63,031 nucleotides of DNA, taken from NCBI RefSeq assembly GCF_015694465.1, contig NZ_JADQDO010000014.1, forward strand, positions 1-63,031, read 5' to 3'. The position numbers and the translations under genes are program-made. The notes under the pieces were generated by a model. The model made no database searches, was not told the DNA's origin, and saw only the letters and a program-made list of their open reading frames with translations. The stretch's first letter is position 1. Every line of letters begins with the position of its first letter. Below are positions 45,617 to 54,417 of the stretch, piece after piece. Source of the DNA: Microvirga alba (GTDB lineage Bacteria > Pseudomonadota > Alphaproteobacteria > Rhizobiales > Beijerinckiaceae).

Positions 45617-46264
45617 ATGAAGCTAGAATTCCTTCTCGAACATCTGCCCATGATGATGCGGGCAACGATCGTCACCATCCAATTGACGCTCGTTACCCTC
45701 GTGGCCTCGACCGTGTTCGCAATTCCGCTCGCAATCGTTCGCATGCGCGAATACACGTTCGGGGCACGAATGGTGGCTTGGTACAGCGCACTGATGCGCG
45801 CTGTACCAACCCTCGTGCTTCTGTTCTTCGTTTATTACGGTCTGCCGCAGATCGGTGTCGTCATCCCGGCCTTCGTGACGGCGCTCGTTGGCCTGTCGCT
45901 TTCCGCGATCGCCTACAATCTCGAGATCATCCGATCGGGGTTGATGGCGGTTGACCGAGGCCAGATAGAGGCCGCCCGGGCGCTTGGCGTACCCGGCTGG
46001 CGCATCTGGTGGAACATCGCCATTCCTCAGGCGGTGCCGGTCATGGTGCCGACCTATCTCTCCAACGCGACGCTGGTTCTAAAGGGAACCTCGGTCGCGT
46101 CGATCATCACCATCCCCGAGCTGACCGCAGTGGCAAACGAGATCGTTTCCGAAACTTACCGGCCCTTCGAAATTCTTCTCGGCGCGACCGCCATCTACAT
46201 CGTGCTCGGCGGCGTCCTGACCCTCGCGGCGCAGGTTGCATCTCGTCAATGGCAAGCCAAGTGA
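45617..46264 (+). CDS. Polar amino acid-type ABC permease 1 (HisM/GlnP-like)
   Basis: A 215-residue permease with the three-to-five helix HisMQ layout. RAVPTLVLLFFVYYGLPQIG and the EAA loop RGQIEAARALGVPGWRIWWN are typical. ATG at 45617 is preferred to a GTG at 45575 because the membrane helix follows directly, though the ribosome site is weak. An AroM-family gene separates it from its partner permease at 47079. Confidence 0.85.
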   Translation: MKLEFLLEHLPMMMRATIVTIQLTLVTLVASTVFAIPLAIVRMREYTFGARMVAWYSALMRAVPTLVLLFFVYYGLPQIGVVIPAFVTALVGLSLSAIAYNLEIIRSGLMAVDRGQIEAARALGVPGWRIWWNIAIPQAVPVMVPTYLSNATLVLKGTSVASIITIPELTAVANEIVSETYRPFEILLGATAIYIVLGGVLTLAAQVASRQWQAK

Positions 46265-46277
46265 GCAGGACCCTGCA

Positions 46278-47075
46278 ATGTCTCGTCCAACCATCGGCCT
46301 GATCACCCTCGGCCAGGGTCCGCGCCCCGAATATGAGCGCCTTCATGGCGCGCTATTCGGCGAACTCGGCATCGACGTTCGTCTCGTCAGCCGGCACGTG
46401 CTTGACGGCCTCTCGCCGGACCAGATCGACGCACTGGAGGCCCGCGATGGCGAACCCGCCATCAATAGTAACCTGCACGGCGACGGCCCGACGCCAAGTC
46501 CGCTCGGCAGGGGCTGGACGACGAAATGGATCAGCCGCTCCAAGCTCGTGCCCCTCATTCAAGCCGCGATCGATGCGTTCGAACGGGACGATGGGGTCGA
46601 TGTCACCCTGTGCTGCGTGGCCGAGGAGTTTCCCGAAGCATGTTTTCGCTCGCAACGTCCCTTTGTGTTGCCCTCCGCGATCATGATGAGCTATCCGCAG
46701 GTCCTCGCGGCCACCAGGCCCGACGCGACGATCGGGCTTGTGGTCTACGGTGACCGCCAGCGGGAACAGCAGAAGGCCGGATTTGCGGCCAAGACCTGGG
46801 CCCGGGATCTGCGCACCGTCTTCTCGGGCAATGGCCGCAACCTTCCGGCGTCGATCGCGGAAATCAAGCGCGAACGGCCAGATCTCGTCCTCGTCTGGGC
46901 CTATGCGGCGGGTTTTGCTCCAAACGAGCCGCCGGGACAACTCGCTGAGCTTTCCGTCGAACTCGGCGCGCCGCTGATCGTCCCAGCCGTCGCTGCTGTC
47001 ACGTTTATCAGAAACCTGCTGTCGCCGCCGATTTCGGGGATCCGTGCCTGCGCCAACAGCCCGGATTTGGGTTGA
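46278..47075 (+). CDS. AroM-family protein
   Basis: A 265-residue protein of the AroM family: the N-terminus RPTIGLITLGQGPRPEYE matches the family opening (IG..T.GQ.PR.D), then LDGLSPDQIDALEARDGE, and VTLCCVAEEFP, VLPSAIMM and VWAYAAGFAP. AroM lies beside aroL in enteric bacteria but has no proven activity; its fold is thought to relate to Asp/Glu racemase-type enzymes. Here it is inserted between two permease genes of an amino-acid importer and might act on the imported compound. Start ATG at 46278. Confidence 0.75.
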   Translation: MSRPTIGLITLGQGPRPEYERLHGALFGELGIDVRLVSRHVLDGLSPDQIDALEARDGEPAINSNLHGDGPTPSPLGRGWTTKWISRSKLVPLIQAAIDAFERDDGVDVTLCCVAEEFPEACFRSQRPFVLPSAIMMSYPQVLAATRPDATIGLVVYGDRQREQQKAGFAAKTWARDLRTVFSGNGRNLPASIAEIKRERPDLVLVWAYAAGFAPNEPPGQLAELSVELGAPLIVPAVAAVTFIRNLLSPPISGIRACANSPDLG

Positions 47076-47078
47076 GCC

Positions 47079-47750
47079 ATGAACGCAAATGCTCTGCTTC
47101 AACCGCTGTCGATGTATGCGTGGGGGATCGGCAACGCGCTCTTCCTGCTTGTCGCGAGCGCGGTCATTTCCACCGTGCTAGCACTTGTCCTCACCTTCGC
47201 CGACATCTACGGGCCGCGTTCTCTGTCGCGAGGCATCCGCGTCTATAGCTGGCTTGCTCAGACGACGCCGCCCCTGATCCTGCTGTTTCTCGTCTTCTAT
47301 GGCTTCACCAGCAACGGGATCACGCTGTCGCCGATGAATTCGGCGCTCATCGCGTTCATTGCCTTCGCCACGGCCTACAATTTCGAGATCTTTCGCGCCA
47401 GTTTCGACGGTGTGCCGAAGGATCAATTCGAGGCGGCCCGTGCCCTGGGCATTCCTCTGTCGCAGACGCTGACGCGGATCGTCTTTCCGCAGATGCTGCC
47501 GATCGCGATCGGCCCCTATGTCGGCCGCGCGACAGTGCTCCTGAAAGAAACGTCGCTCGCCTCCGCCATTTCAGTGTCCGAGATCATGAACGTGACCGGC
47601 GGCCAGATCTATGCCGGGGGCAATCCGCTCCTGCTGATCGGCATCGCGGGCGGCATCTATATCGTGCTCAATCTGGGGTTAATCGCGATCGAAAGCCGGA
47701 TGAGCCGGCGCGTCGCCACGACTCACGCCAACGCCCCGGTCAAAGGATAG
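47079..47750 (+). CDS. Polar amino acid-type ABC permease 2
   Basis: A 223-residue HisMQ-type permease: QTTPPLILLFLVFYGFTSNG and the EAA loop KDQFEAARALGIPLSQTLTR. It starts 3 bases after the AroM-family stop, so the AroM gene is an integral member of the operon. It pairs with the permease at 45617 to form a heterodimeric channel. Confidence 0.87.
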   Translation: MNANALLQPLSMYAWGIGNALFLLVASAVISTVLALVLTFADIYGPRSLSRGIRVYSWLAQTTPPLILLFLVFYGFTSNGITLSPMNSALIAFIAFATAYNFEIFRASFDGVPKDQFEAARALGIPLSQTLTRIVFPQMLPIAIGPYVGRATVLLKETSLASAISVSEIMNVTGGQIYAGGNPLLLIGIAGGIYIVLNLGLIAIESRMSRRVATTHANAPVKG

Positions 47751-47759
47751 GCTGTTCAC

Positions 47760-48584
47760 ATGAAAGCATCTGCGCCTCTTTCAGTCACGACTGACACCGG
47801 CGGCCGGCGATGGCCGGAGCCGCCGGCCGAGTCCGTGATGGTCGAGATCCGGGATCTTGGCCTGTCCTACGGCGCGCGCCCTGTTCTCAAGGGCGTCAAC
47901 CTCGCCGTTCCGCGCGGCCAGACCGTGGCCATCATCGGCCCCAGTGGCTCCGGGAAGACGACGCTTCTGCGCTGTGTCAACTACCTCGCGCGACCGACCG
48001 AGGGAGAAATATGGGTTGGAGGAACCCTGGTTGGACAGCGGGAAACACACGGCAAGCTGGAGCCCGCGCCGGAATGCATCCTGCGCACGCACCGGACTGT
48101 CACCGGCATGGTGTTCCAACAGTTCAACCTGTTCCGTAACCTGACGGTACTTCAGAACGTCACATTTGCACCCATCCACGCCAACGGCCGGGACAGGGCC
48201 TCGGCTGAGGAAAAGGCACGAAGCCTGATCGCGCGTGTCGGCCTGTCGCATAAGCTCGATGCCTATCCCTCCCAACTCTCTGGAGGGCAGCAGCAGCGCG
48301 TGGCCATCGCGCGCGCTCTCGCGATGGATCCGAAAGTCATGCTGTTCGACGAGGCGACATCAGCCCTCGATCCGGAACTCGCTCGGGAGGTTCTCGTCGT
48401 CATGCGCGAGCTTTCCGAAGAGGGAATGACGATGCTTGTGGTCACTCACGAAATGAGCTTTGCGCGCAACGTCGCCCATCAGATCGTTTTTATGGAAGAG
48501 GGACGTATCCTCCAGATCGCGGCTCCAGAGGAATTGTTCTCTGAGGATGCCCATCCGCGCATCAAGACCTTCTTGGCGCACTAG
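47760..48584 (+). CDS. Polar amino acid-type ABC ATP-binding protein (GlnQ/HisP-like)
   Basis: A 274-residue ATPase: Walker A GPSGSGKTT, signature LSGGQQQR, Walker B VMLFDEATSALD, switch His in VVTHEMSFARNV. An N-terminal extension of ~25 residues precedes the ATPase core. It is the last gene of the island on this side; the right IS6 copy begins 113 bases after its stop. Confidence 0.9.
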   Translation: MKASAPLSVTTDTGGRRWPEPPAESVMVEIRDLGLSYGARPVLKGVNLAVPRGQTVAIIGPSGSGKTTLLRCVNYLARPTEGEIWVGGTLVGQRETHGKLEPAPECILRTHRTVTGMVFQQFNLFRNLTVLQNVTFAPIHANGRDRASAEEKARSLIARVGLSHKLDAYPSQLSGGQQQRVAIARALAMDPKVMLFDEATSALDPELAREVLVVMRELSEEGMTMLVVTHEMSFARNVAHQIVFMEEGRILQIAAPEELFSEDAHPRIKTFLAH

Positions 48585-48697
48585 GTCTCTACAGCCGTCC
48601 GCGCAAGAGGTTGCCGTCCTCCTCGTGGGCACCCGTTACAGACACGCCTTTTCTCCTCGGGGTTTGACATTTCAGTATCTAACAGGAAGCTTCTCGG

Positions 48698-49501
48698 GGT
48701 TCCGGCGCAAATTTGGAGTGAGGTCAAATGATGCCGGAATGCCCATGCGATATTCACACTGCGAGCAGATCGAATTGATCCGCGAGTGACGGCTGCAGAT
48801 TTTGGGCGTACTGCGCCTGTCCTTTCCTCATCATGTGGATCATCTCAATCCCGCCGAGAAGGACACGGGCAGTGTCGACGGTTTGGAAACCGAGTATGGG
48901 CCGAACGCGCCTTTTGATCCGACGATGATCCTGTTCGATGCGGTTGTTCAAATAGCGGCTTTGTCGGATCTTGACCGGCTTTGGCTCATGCCTTGATCTA
49001 TCCTGCAGGCGGTCTGTCCTGTCGCAGGACATCGTCGCTTCTCGGTTGGTCTGGCTGCCATCGATGACGACCCGATCTGGACGGCCATGCCGTTTGAGAG
49101 CCTTGCAGAAACCGTTTGGCAGCCGTCAGGTCGCGTCGCTCACTGAACCAGAACTCGACCGTGTCGCCATTGTTGTCGATGGCGCGATAGAAATGGTTCC
49201 ACTGACCTCGAACTTTGACGTAGGTCCCATCCACGCGCCACTTCCGGGTGACGGTCCTCTTACGCTGGTTGAAGCGCTCCAGCAGCAGCGACGCATAATG
49301 CACAGTCCAGCGATGGATCGTGGCATGGTCGATGGAAATGTCGCGCTCGGCCATCATCTCCTCAAGATTTCGCAGGCTCAGATTGTAGGCCAGATACCAC
49401 CGACCGCAGAGCAGGGCCACGGATCGATCGAAATGCCTGCCTTTGAACACTCTGATGTCTCAGTAGCTGAAACTCTGAAGCAAAGCGTTTGCGACGGAAC
49501 C
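48698..49501 (-). mobile_element. IS6-family insertion sequence, frameshifted copy (right)
   Basis: An 804-base element bounded by TTTGCGACGGAACC at 49488-49501 and GGTTCCGGCGCAAA at 48698-48711 (13 of 14 complementary). The transposase starts at GTG 49450 with YNLSLRNLEEMMAERDISID, HRWTVHYASLLLERF, catalytic Asp 1 in WRVDGTYVKVRG, and TVEFWFSERRDLTAAKRFL. At about 49107-49115 the frame shifts; Asp 2 (VVIDGSQTN) and the catalytic Glu (NRIEQDHRRIKRR) continue in another frame to 48754. All three catalytic residues exist, but only across the shift. No 8-bp target duplication is seen. It lies only 12 bases beyond the nrdB stop. Confidence 0.88.
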
Positions 49502-49513
49502 GACGAGCGAGCA

Positions 49514-50638
49514 TCAATCCCACGCCAATGCGCCGCCGCTCTGATAATCAATAACGCGGGTTTCGAAGAAGTTCTTCTCCTTCTTGAGGTCCATCGCTTC
49601 CGACATCCAGGGGAACGGATTTTCGGTCTCTGTGAAGACAGGCATCAAGCCAAGCTGGCCGCAGCGGCGGTTTGCAATGAAGTGCATGTATTGTTCGCAC
49701 AAGGTCGCGTTGAGACCGAGGAAACCGCGCGGCATCGTGTCCCGACCATAGGCGGCTTCGAGTTCCGCTCCTTCGCGCAGCATCTGGCGGATTTCGTCCT
49801 GGAAAGCCTTCGTCCAGAGATCGGGGTTCTCTGCCTTGATCTGGTTGATGACGTCGATGCCGAAGTTCAAGTGAATGCTCTCGTCGCGCAGGATGTACTG
49901 GTACTGCTCGGCGATGCCGACCATCTTGTTGCGTCGGCCGAGCGCAAGAATTTGCGCGAAGCCCGTATAGAACCACATCCCCTCGAAGATCACGTAGAAA
50001 GCCACCAGATCACGCAGGAAAGCCTGATCCTTCTCAGGCGTTCCCGTAGCGAAAGACGGATCCTCGATGCCTTGCGTATGCTTGAGCGCCCAGGCGGCCT
50101 TGTCGGTGATCGAGGGAACCTCGCGGTACATATTGAAGAGTTCGCCCTCGTCGAGGCCGAGGCTTTCCACGATGTACTGGAAGGTGTGGGTGTGCACGGC
50201 CTCCTCGAAGGCCTGGCGCAGCAGGTACTGGCGGCATTCGGGATTGGTGAGGTGGCGGTAGATCGCCAGCACGATGTTGTTGGCGACAAGGCTCTCGGAC
50301 GCGGCGAAGAATCCGAGATTGCGTTTGACCATGCGCCGCTCGTCCTCCGTCAGTCCGTCGCGGGACTTCCACAACGCGATGTCGGCCTGCATCGAGACCT
50401 CGGTGGGCATCCAATGGTTGTTGCAGGCGGCGAGGTACTTGTCCCAGGCCCACTTGTATTTGAGCGGCAGCAGCTGGTTCACGTCGGCGCGGCAATTGAT
50501 CATGGCCTTGTCGTCGACGCTGACGCGCCCACCCTCGCGGTCAATCGAGCCAAGCCCCGTCGTTTCGGCGGGGTCGGCGGATCGCCTGGAGGCGGGAGTG
50601 GAGAGAGAGGCGCGTTGCGGTTGGGTCCAGTCGAGCAT
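49514..50638 (-). CDS. nrdB: Ribonucleotide reductase beta subunit, class Ic-like
   Basis: A 374-residue R2 protein with helical metal-binding motifs. At the site of the tyrosyl radical (E. coli Tyr122) stands F153 ([11 protein letters not shown]), and the first metal ligand, usually Asp, is E115 ([12 protein letters not shown]). The spacings E115-E146-H149-F153 equal E89-E120-H123-F127 of the Chlamydia trachomatis enzyme, the class Ic type that uses a Mn(IV)/Fe(III) cofactor instead of a tyrosyl radical. The second helix pair ([11 protein letters not shown]) is intact. It makes deoxyribonucleotides together with NrdA, encoded 91 bases upstream. The right IS6 copy sits 12 bases beyond its stop without damaging it. 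Confidence 0.93.
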   Translation of the reverse strand: MLDWTQPQRASLSTPASRRSADPAETTGLGSIDREGGRVSVDDKAMINCRADVNQLLPLKYKWAWDKYLAACNNHWMPTEVSMQADIALWKSRDGLTEDERRMVKRNLGFFAASESLVANNIVLAIYRHLTNPECRQYLLRQAFEEAVHTHTFQYIVESLGLDEGELFNMYREVPSITDKAAWALKHTQGIEDPSFATGTPEKDQAFLRDLVAFYVIFEGMWFYTGFAQILALGRRNKMVGIAEQYQYILRDESIHLNFGIDVINQIKAENPDLWTKAFQDEIRQMLREGAELEAAYGRDTMPRGFLGLNATLCEQYMHFIANRRCGQLGLMPVFTETENPFPWMSEAMDLKKEKNFFETRVIDYQSGGALAWD

Positions 50639-50729
50639 GGGAGGTGTCCCTGAAAAAGTCCGTGGGGACCGCGCTCCGGATAGAACGCGGTCGGGAAAGA
50701 GGCGTGGTGTGGAGAGGGCTCGGCGTTAC

Positions 50730-53594
50730 CTATTGGCAGGCTTCGCATTCCGGATCGTCGATGGAGCACGCCTTGCCGTCGGGTACGACGCTCGCCGCAA
50801 TCGGGGCCGGCGCCACAAGCACGGCGTTCAGCTTGCCGTCGGTGCCCTTCAGCGTCGACTTCTCCACGTGCGTCGCCGATGTCGCGCGCAGGTAATAGGT
50901 CGTCTTCAAGCCCCGCTCCCAGGCCAGTCGGTACATGCCATCGAGCTTCCGGCCATTCGGATTGGAGATATACAGGTTGAGCGACTGGGCCTGATCGATC
51001 CACTTCTGGCGCCGGGCCGCAGCCTCGATCAGCCAGGACGGTTCGATCTCGAAGGCGGTGGCGTAGAGGGCCTTGAGATCGCCCGGAACACGGTCGATCG
51101 CGGCAAGGCTGCCGTCGAAATATTTGAGGTCCGCGATCATGACCTCGTCCCAGAGACCGCGCGCCTTGAGATCGTGCACCAGGGCTGGATTCACCACGGT
51201 GAAATCGCCGGACATGTTGGCTTTGGCATAGAGATTGCGGAAGGCCGGCTCGATCGATTGCGACACGCCGCAGATGTTCGAGATCGTGGCTGTGGGCGCG
51301 ATGGCCATGACGTTGGAATTGCGCATTCCCGTCCGGATGACGCGCTCCCGCAGGGATTGCCAGTCAAGGGTCTTCGAGCGGTCGAGGGCGAGTCCTCCTC
51401 GAGCCTCGTCGAGCAGGGCGATGGAATCGATGGGCAGGATTCCCTTCGACCAGAGCGAACCCTCGAAACTCGGGTAGCGTCCGCGTTCCGCCGCCAGATC
51501 GCATGAAGCGGCGATCGCGTGGAAGCTGATGGCTTCCATGCTCTCGTCAGCAAAAGTGATTGCGTCCTCAGACGCAATCGGAAGGCGCAGCGTGTGGAGC
51601 GCATCCTGGTAGCCCATGAGCCCCAAGCCCACCGGGCGGTGGCGGAGATTCGAGCGGCGGGCCTCCGGGATCGTGTAGAAGTTGATGTCGATCACGTTGT
51701 CCAGCATCCGCATGGCGGTCTCGACCGTGCGGGCAAGCCTCTCGTGGTCGATTCCTCGCGAGGTCACATGGCGCGCGAGATTGACCGAGCCGAGATTGCA
51801 CACCGCAACCTCGTCATGAGACGTGTTGAGCGTGATCTCTGTGCAGAGGTTTGAGGAGTGCACGACTCCCGCATGTCCTTGCGGCGAGCGAATGTTGCAC
51901 GGATCCTTGAACGTGATCCAGGGATGGCCTGTCTCGAACAGCATGGTCAGCATGCGCCGCCATAGATCGACCGCCCGAACCTGCCTGAAAACCTTGATCT
52001 CGCCCCGCGCGGATTTTGCCTCATAACCCTCATAAGCTGCCTTGAAGGCCGGGCCGTACAGGTCGTGGAGATCCGATGTCTCATCCGGCGAGAACAGGGT
52101 CCAGACGCCGTCCTCGGCCACGCGTTGCATGAACAGGTCCGGCACCCAGTTGGCCGTGTTCATGTCATGGGTGCGGCGACGGTCGTCGCCGGTGTTCTTG
52201 CGCAGGTCGAGGAACTCCTCGATGTCGATGTGCCAGGTTTCGAGATAGGCGCAGACCGCGCCCTTACGCTTGCCGCCCTGGTTGACCGCAATCGCGGTGT
52301 CGTTGGCAACCTTCAGGAACGGCACGACGCCCTGGCTCTCGCCGTTCGTTCCCTTGATGCGGGCGCCCAGACCACGCACGGGTGTCCAGTCGTTGCCAAG
52401 GCCGCCGGAATACTTCGCCAGCAGGGCATTGTCCTTGACCGCTTTGAAAATCCCGTCGAGATCGTCAGGCACCGTCGTGAGGAAGCAGGACGAAAGCTGC
52501 GGCCGTGTCGTGCCGGCATTGAACAATGTGGGCGTCGAGGCCATGAAATCGAAGGACGAGAGCAACTCGTAGAACTCGATTGCTTTCGCCTCCCGGTCCA
52601 ATTCGCGCAGGGCCAGCCCCATGGCGACGCGCATGAAGAACGCCTGTGGGAGTTCGAATCTCGTTCCCTCGATGTGCAGGAAGTAGCGGTCGCAGAGGGT
52701 CTGAAGGCCGAGATACTGGAAATTCAGGTCGCGCTCCGGCTTGAGGGCCACCGCCAGCCTGCCCAGGTCGAAACGGGCGAGTTCTGGGTCGAGCAGTTCA
52801 GCCGCAATGCCCTTCTTCACGTAGCCGAGGAAATACTCGGCATAGTGCACGGCCATTTCGGCCTGAGTCGCCTGCTGCCGATCCCCATGAACGGCGCTCA
52901 ACGCCTCGCGACGCAGGCTGTCCAGAAGGAGGCGGGCGCTCGCATAGGCGTAGTCAGGCTCCCGCTCCACGAGAGTGCGCGCCGCGAGGACGGGGGCGAG
53001 CGCGAGTTCGTCTTCGGTGATTCCGTCGTAGAGATTGCGGCGGGTCTCCTCGAGGATGGCGTCGGCGGAAACGTCTGCGAGGCCTTCGCGGGCTTCAGCG
53101 ACTAGGGTCCGAAGCCGCGTCATGTCGAGCGGAATGCGAGCGCCGTCATTCGTTGTCACGTGAAGACTCGGACTGGCCGGAGGCATGCCGGGCACTGCCT
53201 TCGCCCGATCGGCCGCACGCTGCTCTCGGTAGAGCACGTAAGCGCGCGCCACCTTGTGATGTCCACCTCGCATCAAGGCGAGTTCGACCTGATCCTGAAT
53301 CTCCTCGATGTGAAAGGTGCGTCCGGCTTCGGACCTGCGGGTGAGGCCAGAGACGATTTCCTTCGTCAGGGCCTCGACGGTCTCGTGGACCCTACGCGAA
53401 GCAGCGGCTGTCGAGCCTTCGACGCCGAGGAATGCCTTGGTTAAGGCGACGCCGATCTTCGAGGCGTCGAAGGGCGTCACACTCCCATTGCGACGGATGA
53501 TCTGGTGTCCCGGCTCTGTCCCCGCCGCAAGCATGGGGGGAGGGACCGGAGATGCCGCCGAGGCGGCATGTTCAATTCGGAGACTGGTGGACAT
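50730..53594 (-). CDS. nrdA: Ribonucleotide reductase alpha subunit
   Basis: A 954-residue class I R1 subunit, about 200 residues longer than the E. coli enzyme. The surplus is N-terminal: an ATP-cone at ~32-125 (IIRRNGSVTPFDASKIGVAL) and a second cone-like segment at ~148-235 (VTTNDGARIPLDMTRLRTLV). The catalytic barrel has the redox Cys of LSSCFLTTV and VAVCNLGSVNL, the thiyl/Glu motif NLCTEITLN, and a C-terminal Cys pair (CEACQ) for re-reduction. Duplicated cones suggest elaborate dATP/ATP control. The gene is upstream of nrdB in a leftward operon. A NrdR-box-like site is ~300 bases upstream. Confidence 0.93.
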   Translation of the reverse strand: MSTSLRIEHAASAASPVPPPMLAAGTEPGHQIIRRNGSVTPFDASKIGVALTKAFLGVEGSTAAASRRVHETVEALTKEIVSGLTRRSEAGRTFHIEEIQDQVELALMRGGHHKVARAYVLYREQRAADRAKAVPGMPPASPSLHVTTNDGARIPLDMTRLRTLVAEAREGLADVSADAILEETRRNLYDGITEDELALAPVLAARTLVEREPDYAYASARLLLDSLRREALSAVHGDRQQATQAEMAVHYAEYFLGYVKKGIAAELLDPELARFDLGRLAVALKPERDLNFQYLGLQTLCDRYFLHIEGTRFELPQAFFMRVAMGLALRELDREAKAIEFYELLSSFDFMASTPTLFNAGTTRPQLSSCFLTTVPDDLDGIFKAVKDNALLAKYSGGLGNDWTPVRGLGARIKGTNGESQGVVPFLKVANDTAIAVNQGGKRKGAVCAYLETWHIDIEEFLDLRKNTGDDRRRTHDMNTANWVPDLFMQRVAEDGVWTLFSPDETSDLHDLYGPAFKAAYEGYEAKSARGEIKVFRQVRAVDLWRRMLTMLFETGHPWITFKDPCNIRSPQGHAGVVHSSNLCTEITLNTSHDEVAVCNLGSVNLARHVTSRGIDHERLARTVETAMRMLDNVIDINFYTIPEARRSNLRHRPVGLGLMGYQDALHTLRLPIASEDAITFADESMEAISFHAIAASCDLAAERGRYPSFEGSLWSKGILPIDSIALLDEARGGLALDRSKTLDWQSLRERVIRTGMRNSNVMAIAPTATISNICGVSQSIEPAFRNLYAKANMSGDFTVVNPALVHDLKARGLWDEVMIADLKYFDGSLAAIDRVPGDLKALYATAFEIEPSWLIEAAARRQKWIDQAQSLNLYISNPNGRKLDGMYRLAWERGLKTTYYLRATSATHVEKSTLKGTDGKLNAVLVAPAPIAASVVPDGKACSIDDPECEACQ

Positions 53595-53608
53595 TCGGCA
53601 ACCCCAAA

Positions 53609-53782
53609 ATGTTGGGGGCTTGGGCCGAGGAACGCGACTTGCCCACGCAGAACCTGCGCGAAGCGAGCAATGCGATCCTTCGGGGCACCCCGCCCGAGGA
53701 CATGATCGTCAGTCCTGGGCAGGTCTCCTGGCTCGCGGGTCATCGCCTTCTGCCGGTCTTCCCGGTGATCGCTCACCAGTGA
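53609..53782 (+). CDS. Possible small protein antiparallel to the nrdA 5' region
   Basis: A 57-codon frame (MLGAWAEERDLPTQN..., ending FPVIAHQ) with GC-rich third positions. The coding character continues upstream of the ATG into the antisense of the nrdA start, so this could be the C-terminal remnant of a longer gene. No ribosome site precedes 53609 and no family was recognised. It occupies what would be the nrdA leader. Confidence 0.25.
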   Translation: MLGAWAEERDLPTQNLREASNAILRGTPPEDMIVSPGQVSWLAGHRLLPVFPVIAHQ

Positions 53783-53864
53783 CATCGGATGGCAGGAAGC
53801 TCGTCGCTCACAGTTGCGGGGACAGCCCCGGATTCGCCTCGCGGCTCACCGGATTCCCTCTTAG

Positions 53865-53883
53865 CTCCGGATATTTTCCGGAG
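53865..53883. repeat. Perfect 7-bp inverted repeat upstream of nrdA
   Basis: CTCCGGA-TATTT-TCCGGAG forms a 7-bp stem with a 5-base loop. No T-run follows on either strand, so a terminator is unlikely. It lies 12 bases from the NrdR-like site, in the long non-coding stretch upstream of nrdA, and may be an operator or a leader hairpin. The remainder of 53783-54417 shows no gene. Confidence 0.4.
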
Positions 53884-53894
53884 ACCCATGACTA

Positions 53895-53906
53895 CAACAT
53901 ATAGTG
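53895..53906. promoter_or_regulatory. NrdR-box-like site
   Basis: CAACATATAGTG matches the core NrdR box (CwAtATaTwGtG) at 11 of 12 positions. NrdR is the general repressor of ribonucleotide reductase operons. Only one box was seen, whereas NrdR normally binds a pair; the site is ~300 bases from the nrdA start, which would imply a distant promoter and long leader. Confidence 0.45.
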
Positions 53907-54417
53907 CATGCTTGGCTTGCGGGCGTCAATATGCGGACACTTTTACGCGTTCTTGATTATTCCGCCTCGCTCCTCGGCAGGATCCTTTCGCCAGCCTGCT
54001 GCTGCCCAGACGATCGGAAACAAGACGGTCGCGCCCGCGAAATCTCGCATTCATCCAGTCCAACAGTCGCAGCGCATCAAACGGACTTGCTTACTCCGAC
54101 TGTGATGGGGGTGGTGACCTGACTGCCGATGGCCTTCTCGGCGAGGCTGAGCAAGCAGCCCCCTCGGCTCGCTCGTTTTCAGTCGCCGATTTCGCGAACG
54201 AACGTCTTCACGTCGATAGGCGGACCGGATCGGCATTCCTCTTGCCGACATAGCCCCAGCTCTCATTGTTATCCGTGTTGGATGAAGTGTCGTAGTCTGG
54301 ATTAAGGTGGCGCCACAGGCCGTTCCGGAGGAATGCCGACGGGTTGATTTGTTTGTAGCAATTCTAAATTACTCGTTGCCGGGATCCTGATGGAAGTCCC
54401 CGGCGATGGAGACATAC

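Noticed and set aside
48971..50653. 560-codon plus-strand frame across the right IS and nrdB
   Set aside because: Antisense to the transposase and to nrdB, both strongly supported; no domain resemblance.
52065..53105. 346-codon plus-strand frame in nrdA
   Set aside because: Antisense shadow of the nrdA coding region.
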